Positions 34,542 through 43,878 of a stretch of 64,000 nt of DNA are shown here, one piece after another. The stretch is from an uncultured Pelagibacteraceae bacterium (GTDB lineage: Bacteria; Pseudomonadota; Alphaproteobacteria; Pelagibacterales; Pelagibacteraceae). A program made the position numbers and the translations under genes. Position 1 is the first letter of the stretch, and the number at the start of each line of letters is the position of its first letter. The stretch is taken from positions 39,180-103,179 of the forward strand of contig CACMJW010000004.1 in assembly GCA_902614125.1 (NCBI GenBank), given 5' to 3'. A model generated the notes under the pieces. It saw nothing but the letters and a program-made list of their open reading frames with translations. It made no database searches and was not told where the DNA came from.

Positions 34542-35796
34542 AAAAATAGCATTAGTTGATTGTAATTCTTTCTACGTCTCTTGTGAAAGATTATTTAATC
34601 CAAGAATTAGAAAAAAACCTGTTGTTGTTTTATCTAACAATGATGGTTGTATTATTTCAAGATCTAATGAAGCAAAAGCTTTAGGGATTAAAATGGGTGA
34701 ACCTTATTTTAAAGCAAGAGATATTATTTTGAAAAATAAAGTAGAAGTATTTTCATCAAATTATTCATTGTATGGAGATTTATCTAGAAGAGTAATGAGA
34801 ACCCTTAAAAGATTTAATTCCGATATTGAGGTTTATTCAATTGATGAGGCATTCATGGATTTATCTAATTATACAGATACAGAGGTTGAAAGTGTAGGAA
34901 GAGAAATAAGGCAAACAGTTTTAAAATGGACTGGAATTCCAACCAGTATTGGAATTGCTAAAACAAAAACGTTGAGTAAAGTTGCAAATCATATTGCAAA
35001 GAAAAAACAGTCAGGTGTTACAAGCTTGATAGGTATTGAAAATCTAGATCCAATCTTAGAGAAAGTTGAAATTAATGATGTTTGGGGTGTTGGTAGACAA
35101 CTTACAAAATTTTATCAAAAAAATGGAATTTACAATGCAAAACAACTCAAAAATAAATCAAATACATGGATAAAAAAAAGCTCAAATGTTTTAAGCTCAA
35201 GAACTGCAATGGAGCTTAGAGGAGTTCCCTGTATTGATATCGAGACTACTCAAACTAAAAGAAAAAGTTGTGTTGTATCAAGGTCCTTTGGAAAAAGAAT
35301 TGAGACTTTCCAAGAATTAAAAGAAGCTGTTGCAAATTATTGTTTAAACGCATCTGAAAAAATTAGATCAGAGTCTTTGGTTGCAAAAGCAATCACAGTA
35401 TTTGTTAGAACTAGCCCTTTTCAAAGAAATTTTGGATATTATTCAAATTCAAAGACGGTTGATTTTCCAATTGCAACAAACAACAGTATTGAAACAGTTA
35501 AAACTGCTGTTGCAAGCTTAGAAAGCATATTTAAAAATGGTTATCGTTATCAAAAAGCAGGAGTAATGCTTACAGGGTTGTCAAATGCAGATGGTAAGAA
35601 GAATTTGTTCTCATCTGAAAAGGATGAAAAGATTAATAGTCTAATGCGATCTATGGATAATACAAATTATAGATATGGTAGAGCAACTCTAAGTCTTGCA
35701 AGTGCTGGTGTTCATAAAAAATGGAATATGAGAAGACAGTACTCTTCTAAAATAGATACTGCTGATTTTTATTCCTTGCCAAAGATAAGGATATAA
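34519..35796 (+). CDS. umuC: UmuC, catalytic subunit of DNA polymerase V (Y family)
   Basis: A 425-residue Y-family translesion polymerase. Metal-binding carboxylates lie in ALVDCNSFYVSCERLF (motif I) and YSIDEAFMDLS (motif III). SNNDGCIISRSNEAKALGI, PTSIGIAKTKTLSKVANHIAKK and the little-finger segment KSCVVSRSFGKRI also match UmuC. It is about the same length as E. coli UmuC (422). Its start lies inside umuD (23 nt overlap), a tight coupling that fixes subunit stoichiometry. No SOS genes follow; the next gene is convergent. Confidence 0.96.
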   Translation: MSSTQYSKKIALVDCNSFYVSCERLFNPRIRKKPVVVLSNNDGCIISRSNEAKALGIKMGEPYFKARDIILKNKVEVFSSNYSLYGDLSRRVMRTLKRFNSDIEVYSIDEAFMDLSNYTDTEVESVGREIRQTVLKWTGIPTSIGIAKTKTLSKVANHIAKKKQSGVTSLIGIENLDPILEKVEINDVWGVGRQLTKFYQKNGIYNAKQLKNKSNTWIKKSSNVLSSRTAMELRGVPCIDIETTQTKRKSCVVSRSFGKRIETFQELKEAVANYCLNASEKIRSESLVAKAITVFVRTSPFQRNFGYYSNSKTVDFPIATNNSIETVKTAVASLESIFKNGYRYQKAGVMLTGLSNADGKKNLFSSEKDEKINSLMRSMDNTNYRYGRATLSLASAGVHKKWNMRRQYSSKIDTADFYSLPKIRI

Positions 35797-35839
35797 ATAC
35801 TAATGGCACTATCATATAAAAATTAGGGATAAATATTTT

Positions 35840-36712
35840 TTATTTAGCCGTATCAATATTATCAATATTCGATAGAGCCTGATCAAATTCGTCCATATTT
35901 TCTCTTAAGGCTAAGCTAGAGACTGAATAGATCATGATTAATAACAACAAAAGTGGCATTGAGGTTAAAATTGAGGCATTGCTCTTAATTAAAAGTATGT
36001 AAACAACAATGAATAAAGCAGATCGAATTAAAACTGTTTTTCTGAATACGCTGATTATTGAAAGTGAATGTTTTATTAAATTGAAAAAACTCATTTTAGA
36101 TGGTCCAAAATATCTTACGCCTCTTGTTGATGGTATTTCTATCAAATCTTTTTCAAGTTTAATTAGTGAGCCGGAAAAGCTGTTCCAGGTTGCTTTTTCA
36201 TTGATCATTTTTTCGACTGTTGATTTTGGAAGACATGTAAAATTTCCAAACTTAATTGACTTTCCAGTAAAAGTGAATGTAATCAGTTTATGTAATTCAT
36301 AACAAATTTTAAATATTAATTTTTCAGTTCTCTTTACTCTTTTTCCTACTATGGGTTTGTTGGTAAATTTTTTAATTTTGTTTGTGAACTCTATTATTTC
36401 CTCAGGTCTGTCTTCACCATCGCCATCCATTGGAATAATATAGTCATAATCTTGTTTTTCATGAATATATTTTAAACCAGTTGCAATACATCTTGCATGT
36501 CCTGTATTCTCTTTCATATTAATAATTTTAATATTTTTTAAGCTATCTATATTTTCTAAATTTAAGTTTTGCTGGTTATTTGATGCATCATTAATAACAA
36601 TTATTGAAAATTCTGCTTCAAGATCTTTAATACAAAAATTAATTTCTTTAATAAGTTTAGAAACAGACTCCCAATCATTAAAAACTGGTATTAAAATAAA
36701 AATTTTTTTCAT
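35840..36712 (-). CDS. GT2 glycosyltransferase, membrane-anchored
   Basis: A 290-residue family 2 glycosyltransferase: FILIPVFNDWESVSKLIKEI at the start, IIVINDASNN, metal-binding region IPMDGDGEDRPEEI, and two C-terminal hydrophobic segments. The plan resembles polyprenyl-phosphate mannosyl/glucosyl transferases that load a lipid carrier. The 4-nt overlap with the following GT39/ArnT-like gene supports a two-step pathway in which this enzyme makes the lipid-linked sugar that the second enzyme uses. Target glycan unknown. Confidence 0.87.
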   Translation of the reverse strand: MKKIFILIPVFNDWESVSKLIKEINFCIKDLEAEFSIIVINDASNNQQNLNLENIDSLKNIKIINMKENTGHARCIATGLKYIHEKQDYDYIIPMDGDGEDRPEEIIEFTNKIKKFTNKPIVGKRVKRTEKLIFKICYELHKLITFTFTGKSIKFGNFTCLPKSTVEKMINEKATWNSFSGSLIKLEKDLIEIPSTRGVRYFGPSKMSFFNLIKHSLSIISVFRKTVLIRSALFIVVYILLIKSNASILTSMPLLLLLIMIYSVSSLALRENMDEFDQALSNIDNIDTAK

Positions 36713-38103
36713 CTATTTTTCACACCTATCATGCAAAAACCTTGCTTTTTAATTTTACCAAAATCCCCTGGGCATATTTCTTTTAGAATATCTGCATTAC
36801 CAGTATAAATGATGCCACCATCGGGATCGAGTTCATTAGTTTTACCTTTTATTGTTTCATACCAAATAGGTCTACTAGAGATATGATAAGATAAGTTTCC
36901 CGCATGCCACTCATCTCCAACTACATATTTAATTTCATTTACAAAGTTTTTTTCCCATCTTCTCTCAACTAAATCTGCAATTTCTTTACCTGGATAGTCA
37001 GTTCTTTTATTGTCTTTTGATAATGAAACATATCCATATAAAACTGGAGAAAGAAAAAATATAAATAAAAATGATATTAAAAAAGTATTTATTTTTTTCA
37101 AATTTATTTGAGATTGAAAAATATAAATAAATAAAACACCCCAAAACAAATAAAAAGGTGTCATCCACATTGTTCTAATTTTGGATCCCAAAATTAAAGA
37201 TGTAATCATCATTAAAAAAATTGGAATTAAATTAATTGTTAATAAAAAAATAAGCTTTTTATCTTTAAAATTTAATTTTAATTTGATTTTTTTTACTAAA
37301 GCCCAGATCAAGACGAAAAATGGTATTAAAATCGCAGCTTGCTTAATTACAAAAATAATTGGATATTTTAAATGATCTATAACGCTGGCTTCTTCAACAC
37401 CTGTCCTGGATAAACCATATTTTATAGTGACATAGTTGTTATTAAATAACCATATTAGGTGTGGAATTAGGATAATTATAAAAGCCTCAAAACTAATCAG
37501 GTATTTAAAATCAAACTTCTTTTTTTTTTTTATAAATATTAAATAAATAAACAGAATGTCTATTGAAACTAAAAGATATATAAAAAGGTATTTTGAAAGA
37601 AAGCCAAAACCAGCAAATAATCCAACTAAGAGGCAATCAAAAAAACTTATTTTATTACCTTTGTATATTTTCCAGGAATAATAAACAGTTAATGACCAAA
37701 AGGGTAATTGACAAACATTTACATTAAATTCTGGAGTGGTGAAATTATAAAAGTAAATCGATTCTATTGCTAAAACAGATAACAAACCTAAAATTTTATT
37801 ATCAAATATTTCAATAGAAAATTTATAAATAGTGAAAAAACTTATAATAACAAAAATTTGACTTAAAAAATAATACGCCCAATCTTGTGGGCCAAACATT
37901 TGATAAAAAAATTCAAGAAATACGGCCACCAAAGGTGGATGTTTATCATAACCCCAATCTAAATTACTTCCCCATGCTAAATGTTCAATTGTATCTAATG
38001 GTAAATTATGATTTGTAAACGTTGGAACGAGTGTCCAAATTATTAGATGAGATGTAATAAATATGTAAAATAAATTATTTAAATTCTTTTTATTTAAAGC
38101 CAT
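36709..38103 (-). CDS. ArnT/PMT-like membrane glycosyltransferase (GT-C fold)
   Basis: A 464-residue polytopic membrane protein with about ten to twelve hydrophobic segments. The first periplasmic loop has the GT-C acidic motif LPLDTIEHLAWGSNLDWGYDKHPPL, as in dolichyl-phosphate-mannose protein mannosyltransferase and ArnT families, and a soluble C-terminal domain follows. Such enzymes transfer sugars from polyprenyl-phosphate carriers to lipid A, proteins or other acceptors in the periplasm. Acceptor not predictable. It is the first gene of a pair with the GT2 gene and divergent from dksA. Confidence 0.83.
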   Translation of the reverse strand: MALNKKNLNNLFYIFITSHLIIWTLVPTFTNHNLPLDTIEHLAWGSNLDWGYDKHPPLVAVFLEFFYQMFGPQDWAYYFLSQIFVIISFFTIYKFSIEIFDNKILGLLSVLAIESIYFYNFTTPEFNVNVCQLPFWSLTVYYSWKIYKGNKISFFDCLLVGLFAGFGFLSKYLFIYLLVSIDILFIYLIFIKKKKKFDFKYLISFEAFIIILIPHLIWLFNNNYVTIKYGLSRTGVEEASVIDHLKYPIIFVIKQAAILIPFFVLIWALVKKIKLKLNFKDKKLIFLLTINLIPIFLMMITSLILGSKIRTMWMTPFYLFWGVLFIYIFQSQINLKKINTFLISFLFIFFLSPVLYGYVSLSKDNKRTDYPGKEIADLVERRWEKNFVNEIKYVVGDEWHAGNLSYHISSRPIWYETIKGKTNELDPDGGIIYTGNADILKEICPGDFGKIKKQGFCMIGVKNR

Positions 38104-38132
38104 TTTTTACAATCTATACAATTAAACGTTTC

Positions 38133-38160
38133 TTGACACCCCAATATTCATGAATATATT
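38133..38160 (+). promoter_or_regulatory. Near-consensus sigma70 promoter of dksA
   Basis: TTGACA (38133-38138), a 16-nt spacer and TATATT (38155-38160), giving a start near 38167 and a leader of about 15 nt before the dksA ATG. It is one of the best promoter matches in the window. Confidence 0.65.
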
Positions 38161-38181
38161 CACCAAATTCAAAAACTAAGT

Positions 38182-38598
38182 ATGGTAAAGATCTCGAAAA
38201 CTTACGTTCCAAAAGAAACAGAAAAATATATGTGTGCTAAACATTTAGCATATTTTAAAATAAAATTAAATGAATGGAAAAAAGATCTTAAAAAATCAAA
38301 TAATGAGGCAATTGCTCAAGCATCTATGGATGATAACAGCGCATCAGCAGATATTGTCGATCAAGCAAGTTCTTATACAGAGAAGAATGTGGAAATGAGA
38401 GCAATAAATAGACAAATAAAACTTATAACAAAAATTGATGGAGCTCTAAAAAAAATACAAGATGGAACATATGGTTTTTGTGAAGATACAGGTGAACCAA
38501 TTGGTTTAAAAAGATTAATGGCAAGACCAGTTGCAACTTTATGTATAGCTGCACAAGAAAAGCATGAAAAAGATGAAAAAGTTTATGCTGATGATTAA
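38182..38598 (+). CDS. dksA: DksA/TraR family RNA polymerase-binding regulator with incomplete zinc finger
   Basis: A 138-residue DksA. The coiled-coil tip motif DIVDQA (D57, D60, A62) matches the D-x-x-D-x-A needed to act in the polymerase secondary channel. The C4 zinc finger keeps its exact CX2C-X17-CX2C spacing, but only two of four cysteines remain: Cys100, Thr103, Cys121, Ala124. The surrounding TGEPIGLKRLMARPVATL is otherwise typical. DksA with ppGpp tunes rRNA and stress transcription. It converges on the GST gene with a 4-nt overlap. Confidence 0.93.
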   Translation: MVKISKTYVPKETEKYMCAKHLAYFKIKLNEWKKDLKKSNNEAIAQASMDDNSASADIVDQASSYTEKNVEMRAINRQIKLITKIDGALKKIQDGTYGFCEDTGEPIGLKRLMARPVATLCIAAQEKHEKDEKVYADD

Positions 38599-39224
38599 GG
38601 CTTAGGTATTTCAGAATTTTTATCTAAAAATTTATAACCTTTAACTACCGCTGGTCGATCGGCAATACGAATATACCAATCACAAAGATTATCATAATTT
38701 TTTAAACCTATGTCATGCCATTGATGTCTTGCTATCCATGGCCAAGTTGCAATATCAGCTATAGAATAATTTTCTCCTGCAAGATAATTATTTTTTGATA
38801 AATGATTTTCTAACACTTCGTATATTTTTTTGGTCATTTCAAAATATCTCTTTTCACCAACTTCACTTAATCCTTTATTAAATTTATAAAAGAAGTGATA
38901 TTGGCCAATGAAAGGACCGATTGACCCCATTTGAGCCATAAGCCATTGATCAATTTTAAGTTTATTTTCTTTTTCGTAAAATTTTCCACTTTTTTCAGCA
39001 AGGTAAATTAATATAGCACCGGATTCGAACACGCTTTCTTTATTGTTTGAATGATCAATGATGGCTGGTATTTTTGAAAAAGGACTTATTTCTTTAAAAT
39101 CTTTTTTAAATTGATCTCCTTTAGATAAATCCATTTTTTTAACAGCATATTCAAAACCTATTTCCTCAAGCATAATGCTTATCTTTTTTCCGTTAGGTGT
39201 ATCAGATGAGAAGAGATCAATCAT
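38595..39224 (-). CDS. Glutathione S-transferase family protein (YfcG/Ure2-like)
   Basis: A 209-residue GST. The thioredoxin-like N-terminal domain has DLFSSDTPNGKKISIMLEEIG, SPFSKIPAI and VFESGAILIYLAEKSG (glutathione-binding Glu-Ser). The helical C-terminal domain carries NYSIADIATWPWIARH (N-capping box). The TPNGKK motif suggests the Nu/YfcG class, with disulfide-bond reductase activity. It overlaps the FNR gene by 8 nt and ends a minus-strand set proteorhodopsin-ferredoxin-FNR-GST. Confidence 0.9.
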   Translation of the reverse strand: MIDLFSSDTPNGKKISIMLEEIGFEYAVKKMDLSKGDQFKKDFKEISPFSKIPAIIDHSNNKESVFESGAILIYLAEKSGKFYEKENKLKIDQWLMAQMGSIGPFIGQYHFFYKFNKGLSEVGEKRYFEMTKKIYEVLENHLSKNNYLAGENYSIADIATWPWIARHQWHDIGLKNYDNLCDWYIRIADRPAVVKGYKFLDKNSEIPKP

Positions 39225-40235
39225 TTTTTAGACCAAGTCTATTTTGAACCGCTTTGGAAGTTGTGGTGAATTCAAAACGTAACTTTTCATCTGGTCTAGC
39301 ATATTTAAAGCATCCTCTTGCTGCCAAGGCTCCTTCATGAAAACCTGAAAGAATTAATTTTAATTTTCCTGGATACGTACAGATATCTCCTATTGCAAAT
39401 ATTCCTTGTTTATTTGTTTCAAATGTCTCGGTGTTTACAGGAATTGTTTTTTTATCAATATTTAAACCCCAATCTAAAATTGGTCCAAGCTGCATTATTA
39501 AACCAAAAAAACCTAATACATAATCAGCAGATATCAATTTTGAATTTCCATCATCATCCTTAATTTCAACAGACTCTAGCTTTCCATTTCCTTTGATATC
39601 TTTTATGGAGTATTTGGTAAAAATTTCCAATTTATTATTTTTTTGTAATTCTTTTATTTTATCAACACTTGATTGAGCTCCTCTAAATTCATCTCTTCTA
39701 TGAATTAAAGTAACTTTTGATGATTTTGATAATTCAATTGCCCAGTCTAAAGCACTGTCGCCTCCACCAAATATTACAACTGATTTGTCTTTAAAAATTG
39801 TTTTATCTTTAATTGAATAGAGAACAGTTTTCCCATCAAATTTATCCGCGCTTTTTGTTGGAAATTTTCTTGGCTCAAACGAACCTACTCCACCTGCAAT
39901 TACAATATTTGGCGTTAAAAATTCTTTTCCATTTAACGTTTTAACTCTCCAATTCTCTTTTTCTTTTTTAATTTCTTGAACTCTGTCGCTTAAGTGAAAG
40001 TTAATATTAAATGGTTTTATTTGCTCAATTAAATTATTTGTTAGCTCTTCGCCAGTACATTCTGGGATTGCGGGAATATCATAAATTGGTTTATCTGGAT
40101 AGAGTTCTATACATTGTCCACCAATTTTATCTAAGTTATCAACTATCTCACATTTTAATCCAATGATACCTAATTGATGTGCGCAAAAAAGACCTGTGGG
40201 TCCAGCTCCAATTATTAATGCATCGGTTTTAATCA

Positions 40236-40236
<1 letters not shown>
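39217..40236 (-). CDS. Ferredoxin-NADP+ reductase, thioredoxin-reductase-like type
   Basis: A 339-residue flavoprotein with FAD motif ALIIGAGPTGLFCAHQLG at the N terminus, a NADPH motif VVIFGGGDSALDWAIEL near residue 155, and KQGIFAIGDICTYPGKLKL near residue 280. It lacks the CxxC redox pair of thioredoxin reductases, which fits the TrxR-like FNR class. It exchanges electrons between NADPH and a ferredoxin; the gene for a [2Fe-2S] ferredoxin directly precedes it with a 1-nt overlap. Confidence 0.9.
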
Positions 40237-40628
<392 letters not shown>

Positions 40629-40636
40629 TTAAGCTA

Positions 40637-41407
40637 TTATTTTGCTCTAGCTCCACTTTGTGAAACTGCAGCAGACCAGATTACTAGTCCAAATGCAATT
40701 TTGTTTATGAAGTCAGCTAAGTTGTAAATCACGTTTAGTGAGTTAGCGTCAACTCCACCTACTAGATATCCAAAAACATATCCTAGTGGGTAAATTGCCC
40801 AACCTACTGTTACGATCATTCTCATAGCGCCCCATGCAGTAGCTAATGGCTTATTACCAGATTTAGCTGCTAATTTACCAGCTTCACCTGAGAATACTTC
40901 ATATAAGATGTAGATCCATCCAGCCATACCGATAATGAAACCAAGCATAGCATTGATGTAACCTGCTTCTCCCATGTATCCACCAATTAACATAACTAGT
41001 GAACCAATTAGCAATCTCCAGAAGATAGCTCCTGGGATTTTTCTTACTGCTGCTAGAATTAAGTAAAATTCTATCATCTGTAACGGTACAGTAATTAACC
41101 AATCAATATATCTGTACACAGTTGGTGAGTCTCCAGTCATTACCCATACTTCTCTCATGTACATGTAATGAACGAATGCTACACCAGTTACTAGTCCAGC
41201 TACAGTTACTGACGTTTTCCAGCCAGGATGCACTGTTCCTCTTTCCATGAAGAAGAATACAGTTGCAGCTGCCATACCCATTGCGATTATCCAAAAAGAT
41301 ATCCCAACGAAGTCATCAGATGCTAGAAGGACTGTTTCTGCGTTTGCTGCACCTGAAAAGCCTAAGAAAGCTACAGTTGCAAGAGCAAACAATTTAAGTT
41401 TTTTCAT
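40637..41407 (-). CDS. Proteorhodopsin, light-driven proton pump (blue-tuned)
   Basis: A 256-residue seven-helix rhodopsin with signal peptide (about residues 1-23). Against green proteorhodopsin numbering (+5 here): proton acceptor Asp102 (D97) in RYIDWLITVPL, its partner His80 (H75), proton donor Glu113 (E108), retinal Schiff-base Lys236 (K231) in FINKIAFG. The spectral tuning site is Gln110 (position 105), which gives blue absorption. It pumps protons in light, supporting ATP synthesis. A strong ribosome-binding site precedes the ATG by 6 nt. Base composition is less AT-rich than its neighbours, which fits high expression. Confidence 0.98.
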   Translation of the reverse strand: MKKLKLFALATVAFLGFSGAANAETVLLASDDFVGISFWIIAMGMAAATVFFFMERGTVHPGWKTSVTVAGLVTGVAFVHYMYMREVWVMTGDSPTVYRYIDWLITVPLQMIEFYLILAAVRKIPGAIFWRLLIGSLVMLIGGYMGEAGYINAMLGFIIGMAGWIYILYEVFSGEAGKLAAKSGNKPLATAWGAMRMIVTVGWAIYPLGYVFGYLVGGVDANSLNVIYNLADFINKIAFGLVIWSAAVSQSGARAK

Positions 41408-41413
41408 AAAAAA

Positions 41414-41420
41414 CTCCCTC
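41414..41420 (-). promoter_or_regulatory. Strong ribosome-binding site of proteorhodopsin
   Basis: GAGGGAG on the minus strand, 6 nt before the ATG. This is much closer to the anti-Shine-Dalgarno complement than most starts in the window and fits the high expression expected of proteorhodopsin. Confidence 0.8.
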
Positions 41421-41435
41421 TCAGTTAGTTTTTTT

Positions 41436-41453
41436 TAGTTTAAATTTAAACTA
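41436..41453. promoter_or_regulatory. 18-bp perfect palindrome in the proteorhodopsin leader
   Basis: TAGTTTAAATTTAAACTA reads the same on both strands, 28 nt upstream of the proteorhodopsin ATG. It has no loop, so it looks more like a dimeric protein-binding site than an RNA hairpin. The surrounding 212-nt spacer to the divergent acyl-CoA synthetase gene also holds a smaller inverted repeat (ACTTTTT...AAAAAGT, 41518-41538) and no other gene. Confidence 0.6.
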
Positions 41454-41619
41454 CGGATCGACTCGAAAGTCTTTCCAAAGTTAGGGCTACATAGCAAATA
41501 TAGGGAGGTAATAGAAGACTTTTTGACCTCTAAAAAGTGTTGATTTTACTAACTTTTTAAAATTAAATACAACCGGACACATAAAATATCAATAAAATGA
41601 CAAATCTAAACAAATCACA

Positions 41620-43515
41620 GTGAAAAAAGATTTCAGTGCAATTTATAATCAATCCATAGAAAATCCTGAGGAATTTTGGGGTGAAGTTGCAAAAGATGTA
41701 TTTTGGTTCAAAAAACCTAATAAAATTTTAAACAAATCTAATCCTCCTTTCTATAAATGGTTTGAGGATGGAACAACAAACACCTGCTACAACGCACTTG
41801 ATCTTCATATTGATAATGGAAAAGGAAATAAGACAGCATTAATTTACGATAGCCCTATAACCGGAAACAAAGCAAAATTCACTTATAACCAACTTAAAGA
41901 CAAAGTATCAAAATTTGCGGGCGCTCTTGATAATCAAGGAGTTAAAAAAGGAGACAGAGTTATAATTTACATGCCAATGATACCGGAGGCTGTAATTGCT
42001 ATGCTAGCTTGTGGAAGAATTGGCGCTATCCATTCAGTTGTTTTTGGTGGATTTGCCTCAAACGAGCTTGCTAGTAGAATTGATGATAGTCAAGCACATT
42101 TATTAATCACTGCATCGTGCGGTTTTGAACCTGGAAGAACAGTCGAATACAGACCATTAGTTGATGAAGCTTTAAAATTAGCAAAACATAAAGTTAAAAG
42201 GTTAATTTTATTTCAACGAAAAGATTATGAGGTAAAACTCAACGCACCCTTGGAGATCAGTTGGGATGAGGCATTATCAAATGCAAAAGATAAAGATTGT
42301 GTTGAGATGGATTCAAATGAGTATGCTTATATTTTATACACATCAGGTACTACTGGTGTTCCTAAAGGGATTGTTAGAGATATTGGTGGACACATCGTTG
42401 CTTTAAAATGGACAATGAAAAATATTTACAACATTAATGAAGATGATGTGTGGTGGTCAGCAAGTGATATTGGTTGGATTGTTGGTCACTCTTATATTGT
42501 GTATGCCCCACTTTTTAAAGGATGTACCACTGTATTATTTGAGGGTAAACCAGTTGGCACTCCAGATGCTGGTGTTTTTTGGAGGGTAATTTCTGAACAC
42601 AAAATAAAATCTTTGTTTACTGCTCCAACAGCATTTAGAGCGATTAAAAAAGAAGATCCAGAGGGAAAGTTTTTTTCAAAATATGATTTAAGCTCTTTTG
42701 AATCACTTTTTCTAGCAGGAGAGAGGGCAGATCCAGATACGATTAAATGGGCAGAGAATTTATTAAATGTTCCTGTGATTGATCATTGGTGGCAAACTGA
42801 AACGAGTTGGGCAATTAGTTCAAATTGCACAGGAATAGAAATGCAAAAAACTAAATACGGCTCAGCATGTAAGGCAGTGCCTGGGTATGATGTAAAAATT
42901 ATAAAACCTGATCAGACAATTGCAAAACCCAATGAGATGGGAGATATTGTAGTTAAACTTCCACTCCCTCCAGGAACTTTTCCAACTTTATGGAATGCAG
43001 ACAAAAGATATGTGGAAAATTATATGACTAATTATAAAGGTTACTATCAAACTTATGATGCTGGTCACATTGATGACGATGGATATATTTGGATTATGTC
43101 AAGGACTGATGACATAATTAATGTTGCTGGCCATAGACTATCAACTGGCGCAATAGAAGAAGTATTATCCGAACACCAATCTGTTGCTGAATGTGCAGTG
43201 ATAGGAATTAAAGATCAACTAAAAGGCCAATTACCAGTAGGATTAATTGCTTTGAAAGCTGGAGTTACAAAAGATAATGAGGCTATTTCAAAAGAATGTA
43301 TTCAATTAGTGAGAGATAAGGTTGGTCCAGTTGCTGCATTCAAAATTGCTATAGTTGTAAAAAGATTGCCAAAAACAAGGTCTGGCAAGGTTTTAAGAGG
43401 CACAATGAGAAAAATTGCTGATAAAGAAAATTATAAAATGCCAGCAACTATTGATGACCCTGCAATTCTTGATGAAATTAAAGAAAGTTTAATAGAAAAT
43501 AAAATTTTGAATTAA
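41620..43515 (+). CDS. prpE: Propionyl-CoA synthetase-like acyl-CoA ligase (PrpE type)
   Basis: A 631-residue AMP-forming acyl-CoA synthetase. The N terminus FSAIYNQSIENPEEFWGEVA and YNALDLHIDNGKGNKTALIYDSPITG match PrpE more than acetyl-CoA synthetase. Core motifs are YTSGTTGVPKGIVRD (P-loop), DHWWQTETSW and SRTDDIINVAGHRLSTG, and the catalytic lysine is in KTRSGKVLRG. It activates propionate, possibly acetate or related acids. A GTG at 41620 is the likely start because the frame has no in-frame ATG nearby. It overlaps the SMR gene by 1 nt. Confidence 0.88.
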   Translation: MKKDFSAIYNQSIENPEEFWGEVAKDVFWFKKPNKILNKSNPPFYKWFEDGTTNTCYNALDLHIDNGKGNKTALIYDSPITGNKAKFTYNQLKDKVSKFAGALDNQGVKKGDRVIIYMPMIPEAVIAMLACGRIGAIHSVVFGGFASNELASRIDDSQAHLLITASCGFEPGRTVEYRPLVDEALKLAKHKVKRLILFQRKDYEVKLNAPLEISWDEALSNAKDKDCVEMDSNEYAYILYTSGTTGVPKGIVRDIGGHIVALKWTMKNIYNINEDDVWWSASDIGWIVGHSYIVYAPLFKGCTTVLFEGKPVGTPDAGVFWRVISEHKIKSLFTAPTAFRAIKKEDPEGKFFSKYDLSSFESLFLAGERADPDTIKWAENLLNVPVIDHWWQTETSWAISSNCTGIEMQKTKYGSACKAVPGYDVKIIKPDQTIAKPNEMGDIVVKLPLPPGTFPTLWNADKRYVENYMTNYKGYYQTYDAGHIDDDGYIWIMSRTDDIINVAGHRLSTGAIEEVLSEHQSVAECAVIGIKDQLKGQLPVGLIALKAGVTKDNEAISKECIQLVRDKVGPVAAFKIAIVVKRLPKTRSGKVLRGTMRKIADKENYKMPATIDDPAILDEIKESLIENKILN

Positions 43516-43853
43516 TGATCAAAACATATCTTTTTTTGATAGGAGCTATTATTTGTGAAGTCTGTGGAACAATGTTGCTACCTGTTACTCAAAACTTTAC
43601 TAAGATAACGCCAACAGTCTTTTTAGCAATTTTTTACTTATCAGCTTTTTATTTGCTCACTTTTGTAGTTGATAAATTGCCAATTGCTATAGTTTATGGG
43701 ACATGGAGTGGTTTAGGAATTTTTACAATTGCAGTTTTAGGATATGTTTTTTTTAAACAAACATTAACTTGGCAGGCTATATTTGGCATGTTTCTAATCG
43801 TTTTAGGAGTTACGCTTGTAAATATATACTCCAATAAAACAATTTCGTTTTAA
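43515..43853 (+). CDS. SMR-family small multidrug/guanidinium-type exporter
   Basis: A 112-residue protein with four hydrophobic helices. Glu15 in LIGAIICEVCGTMLL is the essential proton/substrate carboxylate, and YGTWSGLGIFTIAVLGYVFF in helix 3 holds the conserved Trp and Gly motif. SMR proteins work as dimers and export cationic compounds or guanidinium; the specific substrate cannot be told. Its start overlaps the acyl-CoA synthetase stop by 1 nt, so the two are co-transcribed. Confidence 0.92.
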   Translation: MIKTYLFLIGAIICEVCGTMLLPVTQNFTKITPTVFLAIFYLSAFYLLTFVVDKLPIAIVYGTWSGLGIFTIAVLGYVFFKQTLTWQAIFGMFLIVLGVTLVNIYSNKTISF

Positions 43854-43878
43854 TCATTATTTGAAAAAAGTTATTAAT

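Noticed and set aside
40899..41438. Short frames in and around proteorhodopsin on both strands
   Set aside because: They result from the lower AT content of the proteorhodopsin gene, which removes stops in other frames.
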